Below, piece after piece: positions 57,381 to 64,000 of a stretch of 64,000 nucleotides of DNA. Below the pieces are notes generated by a model that worked only from the letters and a program-made list of their open reading frames with translations, was not told where the DNA came from and searched no databases. Numbering within the stretch: the first letter of the stretch is position 1; every line of letters begins with the position of its first letter. The stretch comes from Aliidongia dinghuensis (GTDB taxonomy: Bacteria > Pseudomonadota > Alphaproteobacteria > ATCC43930 > CGMCC-115725): positions 454,502 to 518,501 of the forward strand of contig NZ_BMJQ01000003.1 in assembly GCF_014643535.1 (NCBI RefSeq), written 5' to 3'. A program made the position numbers and the translations under genes.

Positions 57381-58276
57381 TTCCCCTTCCGTGGCAAGGA
57401 ATCTGCGGGGCTGAACTGATTTTGCTGCATCGAGCCCAGATCTCTCACCGAGAATGCTCAGGCAACGCTTCCAACCTGCGCGGCACTTGGTGCGGCACGG
57501 CGCGCGTCCAGTCCGCGAGAGTCATTAGCCGGAATGCCGTTCGGATAGGCTGCGGTCAGGTCCTATTCGGCGGCGACTCGGTCCGTCGGACTGCCGTTCC
57601 GGCTGCAAGCCACCCCCTCCTCCACCAGGAACTCGAGCGCCGCCGCCGCGAGTGCTTCCTTTAGTTCGCCCGGAAGATCGACGGCCGCTCGCCACACCCC
57701 ATCGACATCGCGGAAGCACGGCAAGTGGATTGACGTACCTCCACCGCGCGCGCGGCGAGCCTGAAGTCAAAAAATGCGGATGACCACACCCTCACAATCG
57801 AGTTCGGCATCAAGCAACGCGTAGACCGTCTTGCTCGTCAGAGGTCGAAGATTAAACAGCTGGAAACTAGCCTGTCCCAAGGGATCAGCCAAATTCAAGG
57901 GAACGACGGAGCAAATAATACAGGAACATCGGCAGCACGAGCAGTATTTTGTCCAGCCTGTGTAGCACTACGACGAACGCTGGCTGCCCAGCCTCGCCCG
58001 ATCTCTCCTGAGGCAAGAATCTTCGATAGTGTACAGGCCCTACATAGGGGAACGGAAAGACCGGGCCGGAAGCGGAATGACGGCTTTTAGAATAACGGAA
58101 CGGACATTCGTGCGTAGTTCAACAACGATCATGCGCCCCAACTGCCCACTCGGCCCTCGTGGATATGAAGCGGCTGGTGCCTTGCTAGCTTCGTTGCTCG
58201 CTCGATTCTAAGATTGCGATCACGTAGTCAGGGTCAGCACGCCCCCCATTCCGATCGAGGCAATGCGCCTCTGCGT
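57381..58276. other. Gene-debris region without intact genes
   Basis: About 900 bp of lower, uneven GC. Open frames are short and none resembles a complete gene. On the minus strand, protein-like stretches appear in shifting frames, e.g. a frame with LVLPMFLYYLLRRSLEFG ending near 57890 and one with LGQASFQLFNLRPLTSKTVY ending at 57767. It looks like decayed accessory DNA next to the tRNA scar. Confidence 0.5.
57563..57745 (-). pseudogene. Fragment of an unidentified gene
   Basis: A minus-strand frame of about 60 codons, with HLPCFRDVDGVWRAAVDLPG and EALAAAALEFLVEEGV before a TAG at 57563. It has normal high-GC codon use but no start, and its upstream part continues only in another frame, so it is probably a frameshifted remnant. 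Family not recognised. Confidence 0.35.
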
Positions 58277-58309
58277 CATCATCCTTCCGCTAATTGCGGA
58301 AGGATGATG
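58277..58309 (-). promoter_or_regulatory. Perfect hairpin over the SMP-30 stop codon
   Basis: Arms CATCATCCTTCCGC and GCGGAAGGATGATG are a perfect 14-bp stem with a 5-nt loop (TAATT) that contains the TAG stop codon of the SMP-30 gene. No T-run follows, so it may stabilise the operon mRNA end or act as a factor-dependent terminator. Confidence 0.6.
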
Positions 58310-59213
58310 CTCCGCCGATCCCGGACGACGTCCAGGCCGCCCGGAGCACGGTGCCAGTCTCGGATTCGGTGATGAAGAGGCTCCGCCCGCCTGGGCCGCC
58401 GAAGGTCAGGTTGGTCACGGTCCGGCCGCGACAAGACGCAATCCGCGCGACTGGCTCGCCCTGCGGGCCGAGCACAAACACAGCTCCCAGGGACGCATGA
58501 GCGACCAGCATGTTGCCGGCCTCGTCCGCGGCCATCCCGTCCGGGCCGCTCGTGCCGTGGAAGCTCGCAAAGCGTCCCACTTTCGACGTGCTGCCGTCGG
58601 CGAGCAACGGCAGCCGCCAGATCGAGTTGTCCCTGGTCATGGCAACGAACAGCACGTCCTCGTCGCGCGAAAGAACGAGTCCGTTCGGGCTGGGCGCGTT
58701 GGCGATGAGGCAGTCGAGCCGGCCGTCCGCGCACAGGCGGAAGACACGGCCGGTCGGGTCGTGGAGCCCGGTCTGGCCCTGGTCGGTGAAGTAGAGATCC
58801 CCGTTGCGCGCAAAGATCAGGTCGTTGACGCCTTTGAACCGCTCGCTGTTGCGCCGCGTCAGCACCGGCTCGATCCGTCCCGCCGCCGGATCGAGCGCCA
58901 TGATCCCGTTCTTGTAGTCGGCAACGAACAGCCGGCCGTCCGGATGGAGAGCAAGCCCGTTCGGTTCGCCGTCATACTCGACCACCAGGCCCCAAGCCCC
59001 AGCCGGCGTGATGCGGAAGATGCGTCCGTGGGGGATGTCGACGACGAACAGATTGCCGGTCTGGTCGAAGCAGGGCCCCTCGAGGAAACAATCGACGGGC
59101 TGGCCGCGCTTGTTGGCGCGTGACCACTCCGTCACGATCCGCCTGCGCAGTGAGGCCGGCATCTCGGTATGCACTTGGCTGTCGACCATTGGCGGCGGGG
59201 CGTACCAGCTCAT
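58290..59213 (-). CDS. SMP-30/gluconolactonase-like protein
   Basis: A 307-residue six-bladed beta-propeller. LEGPCFDQTGNLFVVDIPHG near residue 45 has the metal-binding Glu; VNDLIFARNGDLYFTDQGQT near residue 128 has Asn and Asp ligands; SPNGLVLSRDEDVLF near residue 173 and SGPDGMAADEAGNMLV near residue 220 complete the set. Family members hydrolyse lactones with a divalent metal. The ATG overlaps the stop of the citrate-lyase-like gene (ATGA). Likely it opens a lactone in the same pathway. Confidence 0.88.
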   Translation of the reverse strand: MSWYAPPPMVDSQVHTEMPASLRRRIVTEWSRANKRGQPVDCFLEGPCFDQTGNLFVVDIPHGRIFRITPAGAWGLVVEYDGEPNGLALHPDGRLFVADYKNGIMALDPAAGRIEPVLTRRNSERFKGVNDLIFARNGDLYFTDQGQTGLHDPTGRVFRLCADGRLDCLIANAPSPNGLVLSRDEDVLFVAMTRDNSIWRLPLLADGSTSKVGRFASFHGTSGPDGMAADEAGNMLVAHASLGAVFVLGPQGEPVARIASCRGRTVTNLTFGGPGGRSLFITESETGTVLRAAWTSSGIGGASSFRN

Positions 59214-60037
59214 GGTGCATCCCCCAGATGGCGCTCGGCGGGGCCGGTGTAGCGATAGGGAAACTGTCGCGGCATGGGCCCCTTGTTGCGCTCATGCCGT
59301 GCGGTCTGTTCCCAGGCATGGGAGAGGATGCCGACGCTACGCGACAGGCAGAAGATGCCGCGCGCGAGCGGCGGCGGGAAGCCGAGCTCGGTATAGATCA
59401 CCGCCGTGGCGCCATCGATATTCATCGGGATGCGCTTGCCCTTGCGCTGCTCGAGAACATCCTCGACCGACCGGGCAATCCGGGCGAACCTGCCGTCCAC
59501 CGCACCGGCCGCGGCAGCTTCCTCGACCAGTGCCAGCAGCCGTCCGGCGCGCGGGTCGATCGGATGGAAGCGGTGGCCGAACCCAGGAATAAACTTGCCC
59601 GATGCAGCGATGAAATCATCGAGTGCCGCCGCCGTCGCTTCCGCCAAGCTCGCGCCAGCCTGCATGCGTCGATCGATGTCCAGGTACAGCTCTGAACTCT
59701 GTTCACCGGCGCCGCCATGCACGTCGTCGAGCGTGTTCACGGCGGAGGCGATCGCGCCGTTGAGCGGCAGGCCGCAGCTGACCGCCATGCGCGAGATCGC
59801 GATCGACGGCGCATGCGGACCATGGTCGACGGAGGCGACAAGAGCCGCGTCGAGAAGCCGGGCCTGATGCGGGCTCGGCCGCTCGCCGTTCAGCATCAGC
59901 CAGATCATCTCAGGAAAGCTGACGGCGCCGATCAGCTCCTGGATGGGATAGCCGCGCACCCGGATCGAGCCCGGGTGGATGTCGATGATACCGGTGCTCC
60001 AATAATCGCCGGCTTGGTCGAGGGTTGGGTTGCTCAC
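59210..60037 (-). CDS. Citrate synthase-like citryl-CoA lyase
   Basis: A 275-residue protein, much shorter than citrate synthase (about 430) but with its core: LPLNGAIASAVNTLDDVHGG near residue 95 and PGFGHRFHPIDPRAGR near residue 160, where the GFGHR His binds oxaloacetate in citrate synthase. This size is typical of citryl-CoA-lyase-type enzymes that split citryl-CoA-like esters to acetyl-CoA and an oxo acid. It overlaps the CoA-transferase gene by 4 bp (ATGA). Direction and substrate are inferred. Confidence 0.85.
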   Translation of the reverse strand: MSNPTLDQAGDYWSTGIIDIHPGSIRVRGYPIQELIGAVSFPEMIWLMLNGERPSPHQARLLDAALVASVDHGPHAPSIAISRMAVSCGLPLNGAIASAVNTLDDVHGGAGEQSSELYLDIDRRMQAGASLAEATAAALDDFIAASGKFIPGFGHRFHPIDPRAGRLLALVEEAAAAGAVDGRFARIARSVEDVLEQRKGKRIPMNIDGATAVIYTELGFPPPLARGIFCLSRSVGILSHAWEQTARHERNKGPMPRQFPYRYTGPAERHLGDAP

Positions 60038-61227
60038 AGCACGTCCTCCGCTCTCAGTCGCTCGATCTCCGCGGCATCGCAGCCAAGACGCTCAAGCCAG
60101 GCCTGAGTGTGCTCGGACAAGACGGGCGCCGGCGTTGTCGGTGCCGGGTTATGGTCGTGAAAGCGGAAGCCGCACCGCGTCACGCGCTGGGTTCCGTCCG
60201 CGGCGTGGAGTTCGCACACGAAGCCGCGCGCGCTGATGTGCTCGTGCTTCAGAATCTCCGGCACGGTCAGGACCTGGCCCGTGGGCACGCCGGCCGCGAT
60301 CAGCAAGGGCTCCCATTCGGCCGCACTGCGGCCCTGAAGTGCTGGTTCCAGCTCGGCGGTGAGCGCCGCGCGGTTCGCCTTGCGGCTGTGCCGATCCTTG
60401 AAGCGGCCGTCGGTCTTGAGGTCCGCACGCCCGATCACGTCGCAGAGCGCGGCATACTGCTTGTCCTCGTTCGCGGAGATGTTGATCAGCCCCTTGCCGG
60501 TTCGGAACGTGCCCGACGGGGCCGCGGTGAAATTGGAATTGCCCATCGGCGTCGGCTCGACCTGGGCATTCAAATAGTTCGAGACGACCCACCCCATGGT
60601 CGCGAGCGTCGATTCCAGCATCGAGACGTCGATGAAGCGCCCCGTTCCGGTCTGCCGGGCGCCGACCAGCGCCGCGGCGACGGCAAAGGCCGCCGTCAGG
60701 CCGCCGACCGTGTCGGCGACGGGATACCCCACCCGGAGCGGCGCCGATTGAGCGTCGCCGGTGATGCTCATGACGCCCGAGGTGCCCTGGACGATCTGAT
60801 CGTAGGCTTGGCGCTGGGCAAAGGGGCCGGTCTTGCCGAAGCCGGAAATCGCGCAATAGACCAGCGCCGGCTGGATCTCGCGGAGAGCATCGTAGCCGAG
60901 GCCGAGCCGATCCATGACGCCGGGCCGGAAATTTTCGACCAGCACATGGGCTTCCAGCACGAAGCGCTTCAGCAGAGCCTTGCCGTCGGGGTGCTTGAGA
61001 TCGATCGTGACCGACTGCTTGCCGCCGTTCACGGCGACGAAGGAGGCACCCATGTTGCGCTTGGCGGCCTCCGGATCGGCGCCGAGGCGTCGGGCGAGAT
61101 CGCCGCGGCCGGGCTGCTCGATCTTGATCACCTCGGCACCCATCAGCGCCAGCTGATAGGTGCAGAAGGGTCCGGCCAGCACGTTGGTGAGGTCGAGGAC
61201 GCGAACGCCGTCCAACGGTAGCGACAT
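60034..61227 (-). CDS. Class III CoA-transferase (CaiB/BaiF family)
   Basis: A 397-residue CoA-transferase. VRVLDLTNVLAGPFCTYQLA, GAEVIKIEQPGRGD and FRPGVMDRLGLGYDAL are diagnostic; Asp143 in AYDQIVQGTSG sits where the family's catalytic Asp forms the acyl intermediate. It moves CoA between carboxylic acids. The ATG at 61227 is one base after the iclR stop region, and the stop overlaps the lyase start. In this operon it probably activates the acid that the lyase then cleaves. Confidence 0.9.
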   Translation of the reverse strand: MSLPLDGVRVLDLTNVLAGPFCTYQLALMGAEVIKIEQPGRGDLARRLGADPEAAKRNMGASFVAVNGGKQSVTIDLKHPDGKALLKRFVLEAHVLVENFRPGVMDRLGLGYDALREIQPALVYCAISGFGKTGPFAQRQAYDQIVQGTSGVMSITGDAQSAPLRVGYPVADTVGGLTAAFAVAAALVGARQTGTGRFIDVSMLESTLATMGWVVSNYLNAQVEPTPMGNSNFTAAPSGTFRTGKGLINISANEDKQYAALCDVIGRADLKTDGRFKDRHSRKANRAALTAELEPALQGRSAAEWEPLLIAAGVPTGQVLTVPEILKHEHISARGFVCELHAADGTQRVTRCGFRFHDHNPAPTTPAPVLSEHTQAWLERLGCDAAEIERLRAEDVL

Positions 61228-61228
61228 T

Positions 61229-62002
61229 TCAGGCTCTCCCCGATGCGGCCGCTTGCGCGCGGGCGGCCTCGAGCGCCGCCATGAACGCGGCCGCATTGCC
61301 GCCCAGCTTGTTGGTGATGAGTGCCGCCGCCTCGAGCAGTGCCGGCAGGTGACGGGTGACGAAGGCGGCATCGATGCGCACGCTCGGGCCCGCGATGGTG
61401 AGGGCGCCCGCCAGCGCCTGCCGGGGGCCGAAAATCGGCGCCGCCATGCCCGACGTGTCGGGAACCCGCTCGCCGAAGGAGGCGTGATGGAAGCGCTCCC
61501 TGATCTGCTCGAACGGCTCGCCCGAGCTGCCGGAGAAGGCGGCGAGCACGCGACCGCCGGAGCCCGCCGACAGCGGCAGCGTATCGCCCTCGCTGACGTG
61601 GTAGCGAATGGCATGGCGCGACTCGACCCGATGCAGCACGACGCGGGCACCGCCTTCGCGCACATGGAGGACGACGCTCTCGCCCGTCTCTTCCATCAGG
61701 TCCCGCATGACCGGCAGCACGACGTCGGCCATATGGTGCGTCCTTTGGTACAGCGTGCCGAGACGGAGCGCCTCAGGCCCGATCCGGTATTGCCCGTCGT
61801 CGAGCCGCAGCAGCAGGCGGGCGCGGATCAGCGACTGGGAGAGCCGGAGGATCGTGCTCTTGTAGATGCCCGTTCGGGCGGCGAGCTCCGCAAGCGTGAG
61901 CGCGCCGTCGTCCAAGCGGAAGGCGCCGAGGATCGACAGGGCCCGGTCGACCGCGGCAACCCCGCCTGATTCCGCGCCGGCTTCGGTCGCATGTTCGGGC
62001 AT
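61229..62002 (-). CDS. IclR family transcriptional regulator
   Basis: A 257-residue IclR protein. The N-terminal winged helix (about residues 15-75) reads VDRALSILGAFRLDDGALTL, AELAARTGIYKSTILRL. The C-terminal effector domain includes VVLHVREGGARVVLHRVES and GSGGRVLAAFSG. It lies between the MFS and CoA-transferase genes on the same strand and probably controls this operon by the palindrome upstream of the MFS gene. The ATG at 62002 is the first codon consistent with the family. Confidence 0.9.
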   Translation of the reverse strand: MPEHATEAGAESGGVAAVDRALSILGAFRLDDGALTLAELAARTGIYKSTILRLSQSLIRARLLLRLDDGQYRIGPEALRLGTLYQRTHHMADVVLPVMRDLMEETGESVVLHVREGGARVVLHRVESRHAIRYHVSEGDTLPLSAGSGGRVLAAFSGSSGEPFEQIRERFHHASFGERVPDTSGMAAPIFGPRQALAGALTIAGPSVRIDAAFVTRHLPALLEAAALITNKLGGNAAAFMAALEAARAQAAASGRA

Positions 62003-62079
62003 CGCGGTCTCCACATTGGTCTCTAGGGCTTGGGCGTCAGGGTGCCCAAGTCGGTGCGCATCGTCCATGGCCGCCGCCC

Positions 62080-63498
62080 TCAATGCGTGATCGCTTCGAG
62101 CTGGAAGCCCCGGGTCCGCGGGCCGAACACCCCGATCGCGGTCACGACGACGACCATGGAGCCGACGATGAGCGTGAAGGCTCCCGATGCCCCGAAGTTG
62201 CGGAGCGCGAACGCGATCGTGAAGCCCGACAGCATCGCGCTCAGCCGGCTCATGGAATAGACGAAGCCGATCGCCCGGGCCCGCACACGGGTCGGAAACA
62301 GCTCCGGCTGATAGGCATGGAAGCCGAACGACATGATGCAGAGGCAGAGCGTGATGCAGGCGCCGAGCGCGATCAGGGCGCGGGCATCGTCGACCTGCGA
62401 GAAGGCGACGCCGAAGACGGCGATGCCGCCGGCCCCGAAGACGATGGCCCACTTGCGCTCCACCCGGTCGGCGAAGGGCAGCGCCAGGAGCGGCCCGATC
62501 GGGTTGGCGATGGCGATGACGAAGGAATAGAGCAGGCTGTGGGTGACGGTGATGCCGCGGGCGACCAGCAGTGTCGGGACCCAGCTCGCGAAACCGTAAT
62601 AGCCAATCGTCTGGAAGAAGTTGAACACCATCAGCATGATGGTCCGGCCGCGATATTCGGGTGAGAAGATCTCGGCGAACCTGCCGCGCTCGACGGTAGC
62701 GGGCTCGATCGCCGGACCGGGTTCCGGCAGCGGTGCCCCAAATTCCGCGGCGACGCGGGCCTCGATCTTGCTGACGATGCGGTCGGCCTCGGCCAAGCGG
62801 CCATGCTGGGCAAGCCACCGCGGGCTTTCCGGCACGCCCAGGCGGATGAACCAGACGAACACCGCCCCGACCGCGCCGATCAGCACGACCCAGCGCCAGC
62901 CGTCGAGCCCGAGCGGGGCTTCCGGCACCAGCAGATAGGCCAGCAGGGCCACGAACGGTACCACGCTGTACATGACCATCTGGTTGAAGGCGAAGGCGCG
63001 GCCGCGCATGTGGCCGGGCACGAGCTCCGCGACATACGAATCGATCGTGACGAACTCGACGCCGATGCCGACGCCGGCCAGGAGACGCCAGAGATTGAGG
63101 CCGGCGGCACTGGTCTGGAACGCCATCACGACGGTGCAGGCCGTGTAGCACAGCAGAGAGACGGTGAAGACGGTGCGCCGGCCGAACCGGTCGGCGGCGA
63201 AGCCGAACACGCAGGTGCCGATGAACAGGCCGGCGAAGGTGGCGGCGATGAAGGCCGCGAGGCCGGAGAAGCCGAAGAACGCCTCGGTCGTCTCGGCCAG
63301 GATGCCGCTCTTGACCAGGCCCGGTCCGACATAGGCGGTGAAGAACAGGTCGTAGAACTCGAACCAGCCGCCGAGCGACAGCAGGAGGACCAGGGTCCAG
63401 ATCCGGCGCGTCCCCGGCAAGCGATCGAGCCGGGCATTGATCATACCCGCTGTCAGCGTAGGGGTCGGCGACGGCGCGGCATGTACTTTTGCATCCAT
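62080..63498 (-). CDS. MFS transporter, metabolite:H+ symporter type
   Basis: A 472-residue membrane protein with twelve predicted helices. FGFAADRFGRRTVFTVSLL near residue 100 is the MFS motif between helices 2 and 3, repeated in weaker form as LPFADRVERKW near residue 330. PESPRWLAQHGRLAEADRIV in the central loop is typical of the sugar/MHS/AAHS carriers that import organic and aromatic acids. It is first in the operon and likely takes up the operon's substrate. A perfect palindrome lies 42 bp upstream. Confidence 0.92.
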   Translation of the reverse strand: MDAKVHAAPSPTPTLTAGMINARLDRLPGTRRIWTLVLLLSLGGWFEFYDLFFTAYVGPGLVKSGILAETTEAFFGFSGLAAFIAATFAGLFIGTCVFGFAADRFGRRTVFTVSLLCYTACTVVMAFQTSAAGLNLWRLLAGVGIGVEFVTIDSYVAELVPGHMRGRAFAFNQMVMYSVVPFVALLAYLLVPEAPLGLDGWRWVVLIGAVGAVFVWFIRLGVPESPRWLAQHGRLAEADRIVSKIEARVAAEFGAPLPEPGPAIEPATVERGRFAEIFSPEYRGRTIMLMVFNFFQTIGYYGFASWVPTLLVARGITVTHSLLYSFVIAIANPIGPLLALPFADRVERKWAIVFGAGGIAVFGVAFSQVDDARALIALGACITLCLCIMSFGFHAYQPELFPTRVRARAIGFVYSMSRLSAMLSGFTIAFALRNFGASGAFTLIVGSMVVVVTAIGVFGPRTRGFQLEAITH

Positions 63499-63539
63499 GG
63501 CGTTTCTCCCTTGGGCAAGGGTGGAAAGCCACCCTTCAG

Positions 63540-63562
63540 ATCGTTCTGCTAGACAGAACGAT
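63540..63562. promoter_or_regulatory. Perfect 9-bp inverted repeat, probable IclR operator
   Basis: Arms ATCGTTCTG (63540-63548) and CAGAACGAT (63554-63562) are exact complements with a 5-bp spacer CTAGA. A further GAACGATGTTC half-overlapping palindrome follows. Placed 42 bp upstream of the MFS start, it is the likely binding site of the IclR protein of this operon. Confidence 0.65.
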
Positions 63563-63912
63563 GTTCTATTATTGATTCGAGCGATACGGCCGACACGCCA
63601 TGTGGGTCAAGGGATTTCTTCGCGGCGGACGATCGCCAGATATGCCGACGGAGTCGAAGGAAGAGCTTAAGTCGCTGCCGTGACTAGACTTTTCCTCTCG
63701 GAGCGGGAGTAAGAGACCGCGCGCCCGCCTTGTCGCGCGCACCTGGGCCAAACACCCGGGCCAAATTCGCAACGGCCTGCGCGAAAGTCCGCTTTCAAAC
63801 GAAGGATTTTTCCACGGGACTGACCGCTCTGCCACCCGGCCGCTCTTCGGCTTGGGCGGGCCGACAGCGGGCTGGCTTCTGTGGATGGCTCCCGCGTTGC
63901 AAGTGCGATGTG
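63563..63912. other. Intergenic region
   Basis: About 350 bp with no supportable gene. It should include the promoter of the minus-strand MFS operon next to the palindrome. Within it, on the minus strand, GGCCGGGTGGCAGAGCGGT (63841-63823) resembles the 5' end and D-arm start of a tRNA (Cys-like), but the rest of a tRNA is absent. Confidence 0.35.
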
Positions 63913-64000
63913 ATGATCTGGCGTGTGGTCGGGTGCAGTCTTCTGTCCGGCCTGTTGATGCAGTCGGTAGGGACTGCTGGCCCTGATGGAGTCCGCGAAC
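63913..64000 (+). CDS. Possible start of an exported protein (runs off window edge)
   Basis: An open frame of 29 codons to the window end, beginning MIWRVVGCSLLSGLLMQSVG then TAGPDGVRE. The start looks like a signal peptide (short basic/hydrophobic head, possible cleavage after VGTA). There is no strong ribosome binding site. Too short to assign a family; it may not be a gene. Confidence 0.3.
   Translation, partial: MIWRVVGCSLLSGLLMQSVGTAGPDGVRE

Noticed and set aside
63569..63835. Minus-strand 88-codon frame upstream of the MFS operon
   Set aside because: Arg/Ser-rich sequence without motifs that overlaps the likely promoter region; not supported as a gene.

Overview
The window is high-GC chromosomal DNA with alphaproteobacterial gene content: a T6SS with TagJ and a TssL carrying an OmpA domain, a soluble poly-HAMP hybrid kinase, an infA-like paralogue beside a cold-shock gene, and many small one-component regulators. 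A Rhodospirillales-type soil or plant-associated bacterium fits best. That placement is inferred from gene content and base composition, not from a phylogenetic marker.

Positions 1-22.8 kb, nearly all on the minus strand, hold a near-complete type VI secretion locus. Read in the direction of transcription it runs tssA-tssB-tssC-hcp-tagJ-tssE-tssF-tssG-tssH, then tssK-tagH(FHA)-tssJ-tssL-tssM-tagF-pppA-ompA-like, ending in a truncated alpha/beta hydrolase at the window edge. All sheath, baseplate, membrane-complex and recycling parts are present. No vgrG, PAAR, effector/immunity pair or Ser/Thr kinase is seen. A TPR-methyltransferase gene precedes tssA on the same strand. Divergent from it is a coupled pair: a lipoprotein with glycine zipper and SH3-like domain, and an exported WD40-caspase protein.

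Positions 28.9-35.2 kb are a mosaic of small regulators (two TetR, one AraC) and Rossmann-fold oxidoreductases, two with clear palindromic operators. A lower-GC patch at 32.0-33.1 kb carries an orphan protein with a Cys/His arrangement like CheD/CNF1 deamidases. Positions 35.5-43.5 kb encode a 2,108-residue soluble hybrid histidine kinase, whose sensor is eleven exact 276-bp (92-codon) HAMP-type repeats, followed by a REC-kinase-REC protein. An isolated PEP-CTERM protein comes next.

Positions 44.6-50.1 kb are a probable catabolic operon under a MarR-type palindrome: Gfo/Idh/MocA dehydrogenase, DUF993 aldolase-like protein, sugar-isomerase-like TIM barrel, MarR regulator, dihydroxyphthalate-decarboxylase-like protein and class II aldolase/decarboxylase. 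Positions 50.2-55.7 kb hold a histidine phosphatase, quinone oxidoreductase, cyclase-family hydrolase, cupin and MscS channel. Positions 55.7-58.3 kb hold a small cold-shock/infA-like cassette between two tRNA 3'-end scars, then gene debris.

Positions 58.3-63.5 kb, minus strand, form a second catabolic operon (MFS importer, IclR regulator, class III CoA-transferase, citrate-synthase/citryl-CoA-lyase-like enzyme, SMP-30 lactonase) behind a perfect palindrome. The enzymes suggest uptake, CoA activation and retro-aldol cleavage of a citrate-like acid. The last 90 bases may begin another exported protein.
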